In this document: one piece after another, positions 9,065 through 18,062 of the stretch
How positions within the stretch are numbered: the stretch's first letter is position 1
How the letters are laid out: each line of letters begins with the position of its first letter
Assembly: GCA_015231595.1 (NCBI GenBank)
Contig: JADGBH010000005.1
Coordinates: 1 to 64,000 of the forward strand
From: Desulfobacterales bacterium
GTDB taxonomy: Bacteria > Desulfobacterota > Desulfobacteria > Desulfobacterales > JADGBH01
Length of the DNA stretch: 64,000 bases
Direction of reading: 5' to 3'
Position numbers and translations under genes: made by a program
The notes under the pieces: model-generated
What the model was told of the DNA's origin: nothing
The model's input: only the letters and a program-made list of their open reading frames with translations
The model's database searches: none

Positions 9065-9099
9065 AGAAGTTTTTAACTATAATTTTTGGGAGAAAAAAC

Positions 9100-9648
9100 A
9101 TGAAGAAAAACTTAGGATTTACGATGCTCGAGTTGATGACGGTTGTCGCTATTATTTCGATTTTGATAGCATTGGCAATACCGAATTTAAATCAGTGGGT
9201 ATCAGAGCGGGGAGTTAAAAATGCTGCGAGCGATTTATATGGGAATTTTTATAGGGCTAAATCTGAAGCTATTATGAGAAATACTCGAGTTACAGTTACT
9301 TTTGACCAATTGTTGAGTCCTCCGGTCGTTACTCAAGCAGAGGTTTTTTTTTACGTTATATATGTAGATAATGATAATGATATGGAACGAGATGTCGGAG
9401 AAGCAGTTCTTGCTATGTCCAGCTGGAGATCTTATTCAGGAGTAAGTTTGGATTTAGCAAATAAGGGTGGAAATAATTTTAGAATTAACAATCAAGGTCT
9501 TTCGTCGGTTAGCTTTCTACCCAATGGACTAACAGTAAATTTGGTAGGAGCGTTTGGCAGCGGAACAGTGTCTTTGAAAAATGATAATAATCAAAAAAGG
9601 GCTGTAACTATTAATTCGACCGGATATATTAGCGTTGAAAAGTACTAG
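9100..9648 (+). CDS. fimT: Minor pseudopilin, FimT/GspH type (operon 2)
   Basis: The ATG at 9100, with GGGAG at 9088-9092, gives 182 aa and a short prepilin leader: MKKNLG|FTMLELMTVVAII with Glu5. An upstream in-frame ATG at 9046 falls inside the promoter. After the N-terminal helix the protein is a GspH/FimT-like globular domain; it shares the acidic DNDNDMERDVGEA segment with the operon 1 paralogue (DMDNDMEYDAGE). It heads a second complete minor-pilin operon. Sequence divergence from the first copy suggests an old duplication or separate acquisition. Confidence 0.85.
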   Translation: MKKNLGFTMLELMTVVAIISILIALAIPNLNQWVSERGVKNAASDLYGNFYRAKSEAIMRNTRVTVTFDQLLSPPVVTQAEVFFYVIYVDNDNDMERDVGEAVLAMSSWRSYSGVSLDLANKGGNNFRINNQGLSSVSFLPNGLTVNLVGAFGSGTVSLKNDNNQKRAVTINSTGYISVEKY

Positions 9649-9657
9649 GAGGGATAA

Positions 9658-10392
9658 ATGAATTTACATAATAGCGTAAAAAAAGATGGATTTAGCATGC
9701 TCGAAATTTTAGTTTCCCTTGGGATTTCAGCAGTAATTATGCTTGTAATTTTTTCTTTTTATACTTTTCAGAATACAGCTTATACAGCGAGAAATAATAT
9801 TTCTGAAATGCAGCAAAATTTGAGAGCAGCTATGTTCCTAATGGAGCCTGAAATAAGATCTGCAGGATATGACCCTACTAATTCATCTGGAGCTTCAATT
9901 ACCGCCGCTAATGTTAGTAGTATTACAGTTCAAAGGGATATGAATGCAGATGGAACTATTAGCATTGGAGTAAATAGTGAACAAGTAATTTACGGACTAA
10001 GAAAATTAAATGCTGGTGGCGTTGGAAATATCGATGGCGATGCTAATGGAGATGGAATATGTGATGTTCCTCCTTGTTTTATTGGAAGAAATATAAGTAA
10101 TCCCGTTACGCCAGGTGGAGGGTTTCAATCTGTAGGAGAAAACATTGATGTTTTAAACTTTGTGTATTTAGACGCAGATAATAATGTTTTGACGCAGCCT
10201 ATCATTGATTTAAGTCTTATACGCTCAATTCAAGTTACGATTGTAGCAAGAACTGAGCAGAGAGACCGTACTTTTGTTAATAGGGCAGCTTACACAAATC
10301 AGCAAGGAACTGTATTATTGCCTGCTCAAAACGATAATTTTCATAGATTTGGTTTAACAACAACAATTAATTGCCGTAATCTTTATTTTTAA
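9658..10392 (+). CDS. pilW: Minor pilin PilW-like (operon 2)
   Basis: A 244-aa prepilin with leader KKDG|FSMLEILVSLGIS, Glu5 and a hydrophobic helix, followed by the PilW-like pattern MQQNLRAAMFLMEPEIRSAG, which also occurs in the operon 1 paralogue (MQQNAKGAMFILEKEIRTMG). An acidic loop, GNIDGDANGDGICD, near residue 120 may bind Ca2+. AGGAGG precedes the start, 9 bases after fimT. Role: tip/initiation complex, by family and position. Confidence 0.83.
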   Translation: MNLHNSVKKDGFSMLEILVSLGISAVIMLVIFSFYTFQNTAYTARNNISEMQQNLRAAMFLMEPEIRSAGYDPTNSSGASITAANVSSITVQRDMNADGTISIGVNSEQVIYGLRKLNAGGVGNIDGDANGDGICDVPPCFIGRNISNPVTPGGGFQSVGENIDVLNFVYLDADNNVLTQPIIDLSLIRSIQVTIVARTEQRDRTFVNRAAYTNQQGTVLLPAQNDNFHRFGLTTTINCRNLYF

Positions 10393-10404
10393 GTGAGTGT
10401 AATT

Positions 10405-10806
10405 ATGCATAATTTAAGAAATGAAAAAGGTTTTACTATTATAGAGGCTATGGTTACATTGGCTGTATTTTCTTTTGGAATTTTAGCCCTTGCATCAATG
10501 CAAATTTCTTTTATAAATGGAAGCAAGGCATCTATTTTAAGGACTGATGCTACTAAATGGGCAACGATTTATGCTGAACGTTTTATGGCGGCTCCCGTCG
10601 ATGATATTAATTTAGCACCAGGAATTCACCCTTTAATTCCTGTTGAGCCTGGCAGTAATTTTAGTGTTACTTGGATAGTTGCTGATGTAGATGTAAATAC
10701 AGATGCAGTTCCAGATATGAGAAATGTTAATATTACTGTTGTATGGCGATATATGGGTAGAAATTCTACTGTAGTTTACAGTTTTTCCAGAGAATTAATA
10801 AATTAA
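10405..10806 (+). CDS. pilV: Minor pilin PilV-like (operon 2)
   Basis: Prepilin with leader NEKG|FTIIEAMVTLAVFSFGIL, Glu5, and the FGILALASMQ motif shared with the operon 1 PilV (IGILALLGMQ). The ATG at 10405 gives 133 aa. A GTG at 10393, directly abutting the pilW stop, is an alternative start that would add four residues; neither has a strong RBS, so translation may be coupled to pilW. Confidence 0.8.
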   Translation: MHNLRNEKGFTIIEAMVTLAVFSFGILALASMQISFINGSKASILRTDATKWATIYAERFMAAPVDDINLAPGIHPLIPVEPGSNFSVTWIVADVDVNTDAVPDMRNVNITVVWRYMGRNSTVVYSFSRELIN

Positions 10807-10848
10807 TAAAATAAATAAATTATTATTTAAAGGTATTGAGGTTTAAAA

Positions 10849-11403
10849 ATGCAAAATTCCATAAATAATGAAAAAGGTTCAATAATGCTTATTGCGTTAT
10901 TAATAATGGCGATGCTTACAATTTTAGGTTTAACAGCTGTAAATACAGCAGTTGTAGAGTTAAGGATAGCTCATAATGAGCAGATTTTGAAACGAAATTT
11001 TTATAATGCTGAGACAGGTATAATTGATGCTATCAATAATGCAACTAAGGGTCCTAATGCTTGGCTCACCGAACCATTTTTGATTCAAACTAATACTTTT
11101 TTATCTAATGGAACAACGGTTCCAGTTAATTCACAGCCATTGTGCAATATTGTTGATACTAATGGGAATAGAGTTGCAACTATTGAAATTAGATGTATTG
11201 AACCTAATGCTATACCAATGCCTGGTTTCTCGCAAGGCGCAAATAGCATTCCAGCATTATCTTATGAAGTTCCTCCTCCTGCAGGGTCAGGCTTTAGCAT
11301 GAAAAATTTTAAAGTTTTACAATTTGCGGTTACTTCAACTACAGCAAGCGGTGGTGGTGGCATTCAAATTCAGACAGGAGCCTATAAGGTCTTTTCTAAA
11401 TAA
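10849..11403 (+). CDS. pilX: Minor pilin PilX-like (operon 2)
   Basis: A 184-aa protein starting with a short leader, NNEKG|SIMLIALLIMAMLTILG, then VNTAVVELRIAHNEQ and RNFYNAETG, the PilX_N pattern (hydrophobic helix without Glu5, followed by a conserved 'Y-A-E-(T/S)-G' segment). The C-terminal half is Gly/Ser-rich. It is 42 bases after pilV and about 90 bases before pilY1, and a weak hairpin lies between them. Confidence 0.8.
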   Translation: MQNSINNEKGSIMLIALLIMAMLTILGLTAVNTAVVELRIAHNEQILKRNFYNAETGIIDAINNATKGPNAWLTEPFLIQTNTFLSNGTTVPVNSQPLCNIVDTNGNRVATIEIRCIEPNAIPMPGFSQGANSIPALSYEVPPPAGSGFSMKNFKVLQFAVTSTTASGGGGIQIQTGAYKVFSK

Positions 11404-11415
11404 ATTTTGTAGCTC

Positions 11416-11437
11416 GGAAAGCTTTCGAATGCTTTCC
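11416..11437 (+). other. Hairpin between pilX and pilY1 (operon 2)
   Basis: GGAAAGC (11416-11422) pairs with GCTTTCC (11431-11437) across an 8-base loop, followed by a short T-rich stretch (tttatatat). It is a weak terminator or attenuator candidate that could set the ratio of PilY1 to the pilins. Confidence 0.4.
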
Positions 11438-11494
11438 TTTATATATAAAAAAATTTGTAAATAATTAACTTTTAATAAGGGAGGATTATATTTT

Positions 11495-14284
11495 ATGAAA
11501 AAATGGTGTTCATTAATACTAATGATGTTTTTATGTTTTTTGTCAACGGTCTGGGCGGACGATTTAGAGATCTATGGAAGCGGTTCTATTTCAGTTGAGC
11601 CGAATATTTTAATAATTTTTGATTGTAGTGGAAGTATGGGCACGAACGATCAAAACGGTCAATCAAGAATGTCTGTTGCAAAACAAGCTGTAACTGACCT
11701 TATAACTAATACAAATAATGTTAGATTTGGATTAATGAAATTTACTAACTGCGGAAGTATATCTCTTGTTGCCCAGTGCGGAGCAACTAAAGCTGCTTTA
11801 CTTTCAGCTGTTACTAATTTTAGCCCTCAAAGCATGACTCCTTTAGAAGAGTCTTTATACAAAGCGGGACAGTATTTTTTAGGTCGATTGGGATATCCAT
11901 CTCCTATACAGCTTAGATGCCAAAAAAATTATGTTGTACTCATGACTGATGGACAACCTACTTGCGGATTATATAATAGTAAAAGACTTGACCAGCATTC
12001 ACAGGATTTGTTTAATACTGATTGTCGTACTGATTTACCTGATTTACAAAATGTTAAAACATACACGATTGGGTTTTCACAAGGAGCCTCCGGAGGTGCC
12101 GCTCTTTTGCAAAGCACAGCAACTAATGGAGGAGGTTTATTTTATAGCGCAACTAATAGTGCTGCTTTAACTCAAGCATTTCAAAGTATTATTTCATCTA
12201 TTCAAACAGATGCTAAAGGAGTTTTTGCTGCTCCGGTTATACCTGTTAGTAATTTAAACAGTTCTTTTTCAGGTGGATGGGCTTATCTTAGTTTCTTTCA
12301 ACCTCAGGCAGATGGAAGATGGTTTGGAAATTTGAAGAAATACAAAGTTAATACGCAAGGTGAACTTATTGATGCAAGTAATAATAAAGCCACTGATGTT
12401 GATGGTTTAATTAAAAAAGATGCTCTATCTTTTTGGACTACTGGTGGAAATGATGGTAATTCGGTTGATAAAGGTGGGGCAGGTCAAAAGCTATATGATC
12501 AGTTTAATAATCCATCAAAGGGCAGAAAAATATATACTTACATGAAATCTCAACTTATGCTTAGAAATACTGATAATGCCTTTGCTACTACTAATGCAAA
12601 AATTAAAGCAGCACCTTATAATTTAACTGATGATTTAATTAATGATGTTAGAGGCTTAAACAGAAAATGGATATTTGGAGATATAGTTCATTCAGACCCT
12701 GCGGTAGTTCATTATAGTGTTAATGATAGTGCTATTTTTGTAGGAGGTAATGATGGCATGCTGCATTGTATCGATGATGCAACAGGAGAAGAACTTTGGG
12801 CTTTTATTCCTCCGTCTCAGCTTAGCAGATTGAATCTTTTATCAAATGGAACTCATAATTATTTTGTTGATGGTCCTCCAGTTATTTATAGTGATAAAAA
12901 TTCAAATTCAAAATTTATAATCTTTGGTGAAAGAAGGGGAGGCGATAGTTATTATACTATTGATATATCTGATAAAAATAATCCAATTTGGAAGTATGAA
13001 ATAGCTCCAAATAAACTTGGAGGAGGAAGTGCGACTCTCGGTCAATCTTGGTGCAAGCCTACAATTCATAAAATTAAAAATGGAGGAAATGAAGAAAACG
13101 TATTTTTAATGGGAGGAGGATATGATGAGAATCAAGATTTACCTACCCCAAATTCAAGTGATACTGTTGGAAGATCTGTATTTGCTGTAAGAGTTTCTGA
13201 TGGAGCATTGACAAGTTTAAATTTTAATCCTTCAAATGTTGCCGCTATGACTAATTGCATTGTTGATGTTGCTGGTTTTGACCATGATGGAGACGGTATA
13301 ACAAGTAGAGTATATGCTGGTGATTTAGGCGGAAATTTATTTGCTTTTAAAGATGATGATGACAATAACAATGGCCAAACTGATGGTAATTGGGAAAAGA
13401 AAAAACTATTTTCAGCACCTTCTCAGAGAAAAATTTTTTATGCCCCTGATGCAGTTGCAGAAAAATTTACTTTAGCGAATGGAACTAAAGTTCAAGGTGA
13501 GTATATATTCTTTGGAACAGGTGATAGAGAACATCCATTGGATAAAGTTATTACTAATACCTTGTACGCTATTAAAAATGATTGGAGTTTTGATAATTTA
13601 ACTGAATCTACTGTTTTAAGAGATCAGTCCGGAAGTATAGTGTATGATTTACAAGGTAATCAAATAATGGCATTAGTTGATGTTACAGCTAACTTAATTC
13701 AGGATGGAACTGACGCACAAAAAGCTAATGAACAATATAAATTAGATAAAGCAAAAGGCTGGTATATAAGGCTTGAAGGAACAGGCGAAAAATTATCAGC
13801 ACCTCCAGTAGTTTATGGCGGCGTTGTTTATTTCACAACTCACACGCCTGATGCAGGAGGAGGCGCTGTCGATCCTTGCGTTGTTAAGTTAGATAGAGGA
13901 ACGGCTAAGATTTATGCTTTGAATTATAAGAACGGTGGATCAGTTCATAATTACAGTACAAGTAACGATACGAATTTAAGTGGTAAACCTAACGTAAATG
14001 ATATTAGTAATTTACCTCAAAATCCTGCTAAAGGTACTATATATAAAGTCAATTCTACAGGAAAATATTACGAATTTGATGGAACTTCATGGAAAGAAGT
14101 AACTGGCGAAGTATTAGGAAAGATTGATAGAAACAAGACAATTGGAACAGGTATTCCATCAGGTCCTGGTATAGCTATTTTACCAGGAGGGGCAAGGATT
14201 TTTGTTGGAGTTGAGGGAGGAGCTCAGGCTCAAGACCCAATTACATTACCAGAATTGAACATATTCTATTGGCGACAGATTTGA
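11495..14284 (+). CDS. pilY1: PilY1-type pilus tip adhesin (operon 2, compact form)
   Basis: A 929-aa secreted protein. Signal peptide 1-21 (ends TVWA|D). A von Willebrand A domain follows at once, with MIDAS residues D43, S45 and S47 (FDCSGSM) and a VLMTDGQP motif. The PilY1 beta-propeller begins near residue 395 (GDIVHSDPAV, GGNDGMLHCID), with the Ca2+ loop DHDGDGITS at 596-604 and the following AGDLGGNLFAF. It lacks all N-terminal adhesin-like modules of the operon 1 protein. Known PilY1 proteins regulate pilus extension/retraction through Ca2+ and act as adhesins or mechanosensors. GGGAGG precedes the start. Confidence 0.88.
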   Translation: MKKWCSLILMMFLCFLSTVWADDLEIYGSGSISVEPNILIIFDCSGSMGTNDQNGQSRMSVAKQAVTDLITNTNNVRFGLMKFTNCGSISLVAQCGATKAALLSAVTNFSPQSMTPLEESLYKAGQYFLGRLGYPSPIQLRCQKNYVVLMTDGQPTCGLYNSKRLDQHSQDLFNTDCRTDLPDLQNVKTYTIGFSQGASGGAALLQSTATNGGGLFYSATNSAALTQAFQSIISSIQTDAKGVFAAPVIPVSNLNSSFSGGWAYLSFFQPQADGRWFGNLKKYKVNTQGELIDASNNKATDVDGLIKKDALSFWTTGGNDGNSVDKGGAGQKLYDQFNNPSKGRKIYTYMKSQLMLRNTDNAFATTNAKIKAAPYNLTDDLINDVRGLNRKWIFGDIVHSDPAVVHYSVNDSAIFVGGNDGMLHCIDDATGEELWAFIPPSQLSRLNLLSNGTHNYFVDGPPVIYSDKNSNSKFIIFGERRGGDSYYTIDISDKNNPIWKYEIAPNKLGGGSATLGQSWCKPTIHKIKNGGNEENVFLMGGGYDENQDLPTPNSSDTVGRSVFAVRVSDGALTSLNFNPSNVAAMTNCIVDVAGFDHDGDGITSRVYAGDLGGNLFAFKDDDDNNNGQTDGNWEKKKLFSAPSQRKIFYAPDAVAEKFTLANGTKVQGEYIFFGTGDREHPLDKVITNTLYAIKNDWSFDNLTESTVLRDQSGSIVYDLQGNQIMALVDVTANLIQDGTDAQKANEQYKLDKAKGWYIRLEGTGEKLSAPPVVYGGVVYFTTHTPDAGGGAVDPCVVKLDRGTAKIYALNYKNGGSVHNYSTSNDTNLSGKPNVNDISNLPQNPAKGTIYKVNSTGKYYEFDGTSWKEVTGEVLGKIDRNKTIGTGIPSGPGIAILPGGARIFVGVEGGAQAQDPITLPELNIFYWRQI

Positions 14285-14298
14285 TATAGCTGATCAAT

Positions 14299-14332
14299 AT
14301 TAGTAGGAGTTTTTTTTAAACTCCTACTAATA
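14299..14332 (+). terminator. Hairpin/terminator after pilY1 (operon 2)
   Basis: A perfect stem ATTAGTAGGAGT (14299-14310) with ACTCCTACTAAT (about 14320-14331) encloses a T/A-rich loop. There is no clear T-run after it, so it may allow read-through into the small secreted gene at 14379, or act as an RNA-stabilising hairpin. Confidence 0.6.
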
Positions 14333-14378
14333 AATGACTAAATTTACAATTTAAGATTTATATATAGGAGAATAGAGA

Positions 14379-14765
14379 ATGAAAAATTATATTAAAATAT
14401 TGGTAATGATGTTAGCATTATTTTTAATTACTCCGTCAGTTTTTGCAGCTGATGCAGATGATACAGATATGACATATAAACTGGATGGCTCAATTATGGA
14501 AGTTAATATCGGCAATAAATCTTTAATTGTTGCTGAAGTAAAAATTGATATGACTATAGCTATAATTAAAGATATTAATGGACATAAAATTGATATTTCA
14601 GCTTTAAAAGAGCAACAGAGGGTAAGAATATGGGGAGAGAAACTTGAAGATGGAAGCATTGTAGCAAAAAAGTTAAAGGTTATTCCTGAAAATTATCAGC
14701 GAAGTGTTTTAAAGGAAGCGAGAAGCCTTGGAAGAGCAGGGATGTTAGAATTACCGAATGATTAA
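14379..14765 (+). CDS. Small secreted OB-fold/DUF5666-like protein closing pilin operon 2
   Basis: A 128-aa protein with a clear signal peptide (1-23, ends SVFAAD). The mature domain reads as short strands: MTYKLDGSIMEVN, KSLIVAEVKI, then LKEQQRVRIWGEKLEDGSIV and AKKLKVIP. This is the layout of small OB-like DUF5666 domains (family call tentative). It has an RBS (AGGAG) and follows the second pilY1, as the 111-aa secreted protein follows the first. I infer a periplasmic accessory role in pilus tip assembly; no catalytic residues are visible. Confidence 0.68.
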   Translation: MKNYIKILVMMLALFLITPSVFAADADDTDMTYKLDGSIMEVNIGNKSLIVAEVKIDMTIAIIKDINGHKIDISALKEQQRVRIWGEKLEDGSIVAKKLKVIPENYQRSVLKEARSLGRAGMLELPND

Positions 14766-14784
14766 AGTGTAAAATAAGTATTTT

Positions 14785-14808
14785 GGGCGACCAGCCGGTC
14801 GCCCCTAC
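14785..14808 (+). repeat. REP-like palindrome GGGCGACC...GGTCGCCC
   Basis: The hairpin GGGCGACCAGCCGGTCGCCC is followed by CTAC, just after the stop of the last pilin-operon gene. The same unit occurs three times inside the MITE-like element at 40198-40464. From here to 15073 the sequence is AT-rich with no gene that I can support. Confidence 0.8.
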
Positions 14809-15073
14809 AAGAGTATTTAATAGTTAACCATTTTTATAATTAAATATACTCAATCATATTCAAAATAATTATTAAATTTTAAAATAAAACTTAAAACTTG
14901 ACCAAAAAGAAAAAAAAATGATAATAAGTAAAATTTAAACAGGAATGTTTCCTGTGTGACGTTACTAAGACGCATTAGAGATAAAATATGAGCGATATAG
15001 TGCTCGCCTGTTTTTAAAAATTATATCGTAAAATATTTAAACGATAAGTTATTTTTAATGTAGTTGTTAGTAA

Positions 15074-15268
15074 TCACTGTCAACCGTTGAGTTGACCTGT
15101 CGCCGATTGGAAAGGCTGGGCGTTTGGTTGCCTATTAAAACCAGTGTATCGGATAAAAACTTCAAGGAGGTCTTATCCGATACCATGCGAAAGTTGGAAA
15201 TCGCCGACTGTTCCGGGCAGGACTTTAGATACTTTCTGCACTATTTATGCAGGCTGGATAGTGAATAA
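15074..15268 (+). pseudogene. Orphan C-terminal gene fragment (unrecognised)
   Basis: After an in-frame stop at 15071 the frame stays open for 64 codons. Its translation looks protein-like, with segments such as RRLERLGVWLPIKTSVSDKN and DTMRKLEIADCSGQDFRYFL, and it ends at TAA 15266-15268. Base composition is richer in G+C than the flanks. There is no good start: a TTG at 15092 is the earliest candidate, and an ATG at 15185 with AAGGAGG upstream would give only 27 aa. It looks like the 3' end of a lost gene, possibly from a mobile element, but I do not recognise the family. The perfect 11-bp inverted repeat GTATCGGATAA/TTATCCGATAC (15146-15183) lies inside it. Confidence 0.4.
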
Positions 15269-15383
15269 CAGAAGTCAATCAAAGAGCGAAACTTCGTTTC
15301 CTTGAACGAATAATTCATTTCATATGTTTGAATACATTTGAATATGTTTTATGGAACAGTTGATAATAACAAAAGTAGAGGCT

Positions 15384-15933
15384 TTATTCGTAACGTAAAG
15401 CTTCAATTGGGTCAAGTTTTGCTGCTCTGGTAGCTGGATAATATCCAAAGAAAATACCAACAGAGGCAGAAACAAGGATTGCAAGCATAATGCTGAATGT
15501 TTCTACTACAGTTTGATAATCAGTTTTCAACATCAAAACTCCGTATTTCTAAGTAAGTTGAAGCTGTAGCAATGATTGTAGTATTAACATTTTCGTTGTA
15601 ATATTTAACTTGCGCTCTGCCCATTGCAAGAGGAGTTACAGCTTGAACTTCATTAATTTTTTTTAGAATTTCTTGAGCGTCCTCAATTTTTAAACTTTCT
15701 ATTGTTCCGGAATGGACGCCTCCGCGCCTTTCTCCGCCAGGCCGTACAATTAAAAGATTCGTTCCCATAGATGTGATACGTCCCATAACTTGTTTTTTTG
15801 CACCAGAACCAAGAGCTAACATTGATATTACTGCACCTACACCGATAATAATACCGAGCATTGCAAGAAAAAATCTCAGTTTATTTGTAAATAGACTTTT
15901 AAACGATAATTTTATTATGGTCCACAATAGCAT
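15384..15933 (-). pseudogene. macB: MacB-type ABC permease, internally deleted
   Basis: The intact N-terminus (from 15933) has the MacB permease start, MLLWTIIKLSFKSLFTNKLR, first membrane helix and the beginning of the periplasmic domain, reading to [10 protein letters not shown] and TGA at 15520. Right after this, in the +1 frame, comes the true MacB C-terminus: the last membrane helix and [20 protein letters not shown], with stop TAA at 15384-15386. About 220 residues that normally lie between, including two membrane helices, are missing. The junction is near 15524. The frame is broken, so only a 137-aa N-terminal fragment can be made. Upstream partners are intact. Confidence 0.88.
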
Positions 15934-15935
15934 AT

Positions 15936-16601
15936 TTAATCTCCTTGGGCGACTTTACCATCTCTAATTCTGATTTGTCTTCCGCAGTGATTTGATACCT
16001 CATCATCATGTGTAACCATAATGACTGTTCGTCCATCCAGGTTAAGATTTTTAAACAGTGATAGAATTTCATCACCTGTTTTAGTATCGAGATTTCCAGT
16101 TGGTTCATCTGCCAAAATTATAGATGGATTTGTTACGATGGCACGAGCTATAGCGACTCTTTGACGTTGGCCACCTGAAAGCTGATTTGGTTCATGTTTC
16201 ATTCTATCAGATAATCCAACTTTTTCTAAAGCCGTAGCTGCAAGTTTTTTAGTATCTTTTAAGCCTGCATATAAAAGAGGTAGTTCGACATTTTCTAAGG
16301 CTGATAATCGCGGCAAGAGATTAAATGATTGAAATACAAAGCCGATTTTTTTGTTTCTGATGCCAGCAAGTTGATTTTTTGATAAAGATGAAATATTTTC
16401 TCCGTCAAGGATATACTCGCCTTTGTCTGGGGTGTCAAGACATCCAAGAATATGCATTAATGTTGACTTACCGCTACCAGATGGTCCGGTGATAGCTACC
16501 ATTTCTCCTTTGAGTATTTCTACGTTAACGCCTTTTAAAGCAAAAAACGTCATTGCTCCGAGAGTATAGCTTTTATAAAGATTATTCACTTTGATAATCA
16601 T
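15936..16601 (-). CDS. ABC transporter ATP-binding protein, MacB/LolD type
   Basis: A 221-aa nucleotide-binding domain. Walker A is GPSGSGKST (about residues 39-47), the Q-loop region is FVFQSFNLLPRLSALENVELP, the signature is LSGGQRQRVAIARAI, and Walker B is IILADEPTGNLD. LLPRLSALENVELP is typical of the MacB/LolD (ABC3-type export) group. Its start overlaps the end of the adaptor gene by 4 bases (16598-16601), and its stop is 2 bases before the permease start, so the three are one operon. It would energise export of a peptide, macrolide-like compound or lipoprotein, but its permease partner is broken here. Confidence 0.9.
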   Translation of the reverse strand: MIIKVNNLYKSYTLGAMTFFALKGVNVEILKGEMVAITGPSGSGKSTLMHILGCLDTPDKGEYILDGENISSLSKNQLAGIRNKKIGFVFQSFNLLPRLSALENVELPLLYAGLKDTKKLAATALEKVGLSDRMKHEPNQLSGGQRQRVAIARAIVTNPSIILADEPTGNLDTKTGDEILSLFKNLNLDGRTVIMVTHDDEVSNHCGRQIRIRDGKVAQGD

Positions 16602-17944
16602 TTTTTTAAGTTTCTTCCCATCATGCGCATTCCTGCTTGATTTTGACGAGAGCTGTTATCTTTGCGCCATGGACTTTCAGAACTGTCAGATGGAGCAACA
16701 ATAATATCCCCTTCAGAAATAACTGAAACTATTTCAATAAAAATACCGTCAGTATCACCGGTTATTACACTTTTTTCTTCGTTTTTATCATCTTGTTTTG
16801 GTATAGTAACAAATCGTTCATTTTTTTTTCTTCCCAAAGCAGCTACTGGCACTATAAGAACGTCTTTTTTTTCTATGGTAATGATTTCAACGTTTGCGGT
16901 CATTTCTGGTTTTAATAAATGCTTATTTTTACTTGTTACTTCAACTTTGACTTCAAAAGTTACTACATTTGAAGTTACGGCTCCCTTTGCCGCTACTCGA
17001 TTAACAGCACCCCAAAAAGTTTCATTTGAATAGGCATCAACTGTTATTTTTACGTTTTGACCTATTACAATTTGACCAATATCGCTTTCATCAACCGATA
17101 CAAGGATATAGATAGAAGATAAATCAGCGAGAGTCATAACGGTTGTCCCTCCTCCGACGTTGTTAATCCCGGACGCAATAATTTGTCCAGCTTGAACATT
17201 TCTCTGAACAATGATGCCGTTAATAGGTGATACTACAGTTGTATCTGCTAATCTTTGTCTTGCATCGGAAAGGGATATATTATCAACTTCAACTTGAGCT
17301 TCAGCAATTTTAATATCTTGGCGTTTATAATTTGTTTGAATTTCAAGTATTTTAATATCATCCATTCGAGTAATAGCGGATTCCATATCTGATGAAGCTT
17401 GTATGTAGATTGTTTTAGCCGCATCGAGTTCCTCTTCACTCGCCATTTTTTTTTGGAAAAGTTGTTCTATGCGCAAAAGCTTTGCTTTAACCTCTTTGTT
17501 TTTGACTTCTGCTAATTTTAGAGCGGAATTTGCTTTAATTCTTTCAGAAGTTATTTCAAGATTTGCTATTTCAAGATTTAACTTTGATTGTTCAAGGCGG
17601 GCCTGGTATATGGATAATGATGCTTGACATTTTCTAACCAAAAGTTTTTCGTCTTCAGGATCTATCTGCAATAAAATTTCGTCTTTTTTTACGGAATCAC
17701 TTATATCTACAGGTATTTTTGTGACTTCTCCGCTTGCTTTACATTTTATCTCAACTTCTTGGTTAGGGACAACACGTCCAGTCGCTTCAACTAAAACGAC
17801 AATGGATCCCCTTTCTACTTTAATATTTTTTGATGTTTTACTTAAGGTTTCTTTGTTTTTTTCAGCTGGTATTTCTATAAAAAAATACCATACGGTAAGT
17901 CCGGCGATTAAAATGACAAAAATACTTATTAATATTTTTTTCAT
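16598..17944 (-). CDS. macA: MacA/HlyD-type periplasmic adaptor protein
   Basis: A 448-aa membrane-anchored adaptor (RND/MFP family). One N-terminal membrane helix (about 5-25) is followed by a beta-barrel/lipoyl half-motif (GRVVPNQEVEIKCKASGEVT), a long helical hairpin rich in Ala/Glu/Lys (about 105-225), the second lipoyl half (TVVSPINGIIVQRNVQAGQI), and the beta-barrel region (VDESDIGQIVIGQNV). It links an inner-membrane MacB transporter to an outer-membrane TolC channel; no tolC is in the window. It is the first gene of the operon; upstream lies a palindromic repeat (18063-18154). The gene symbol reflects family and context, not proven substrate. Confidence 0.82.
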   Translation of the reverse strand: MKKILISIFVILIAGLTVWYFFIEIPAEKNKETLSKTSKNIKVERGSIVVLVEATGRVVPNQEVEIKCKASGEVTKIPVDISDSVKKDEILLQIDPEDEKLLVRKCQASLSIYQARLEQSKLNLEIANLEITSERIKANSALKLAEVKNKEVKAKLLRIEQLFQKKMASEEELDAAKTIYIQASSDMESAITRMDDIKILEIQTNYKRQDIKIAEAQVEVDNISLSDARQRLADTTVVSPINGIIVQRNVQAGQIIASGINNVGGGTTVMTLADLSSIYILVSVDESDIGQIVIGQNVKITVDAYSNETFWGAVNRVAAKGAVTSNVVTFEVKVEVTSKNKHLLKPEMTANVEIITIEKKDVLIVPVAALGRKKNERFVTIPKQDDKNEEKSVITGDTDGIFIEIVSVISEGDIIVAPSDSSESPWRKDNSSRQNQAGMRMMGRNLKK

Positions 17945-18062
17945 AAATTTGAGCCTATATTGCTAATGTCAATTATTTTTCTCATGTTCCAGAAAATTAG
18001 AAAATTTCTATATTAATCCAATGCTAAATGCAAGCAGTAAAAATGGCAGGTATAATATCCTT

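Noticed and set aside
9046..9099. Upstream in-frame ATG for the second fimT gene
   Set aside because: It lies inside the sigma-54-like promoter, has no RBS, and would put 18 extra residues before the prepilin leader. The ATG at 9100 has a good RBS.
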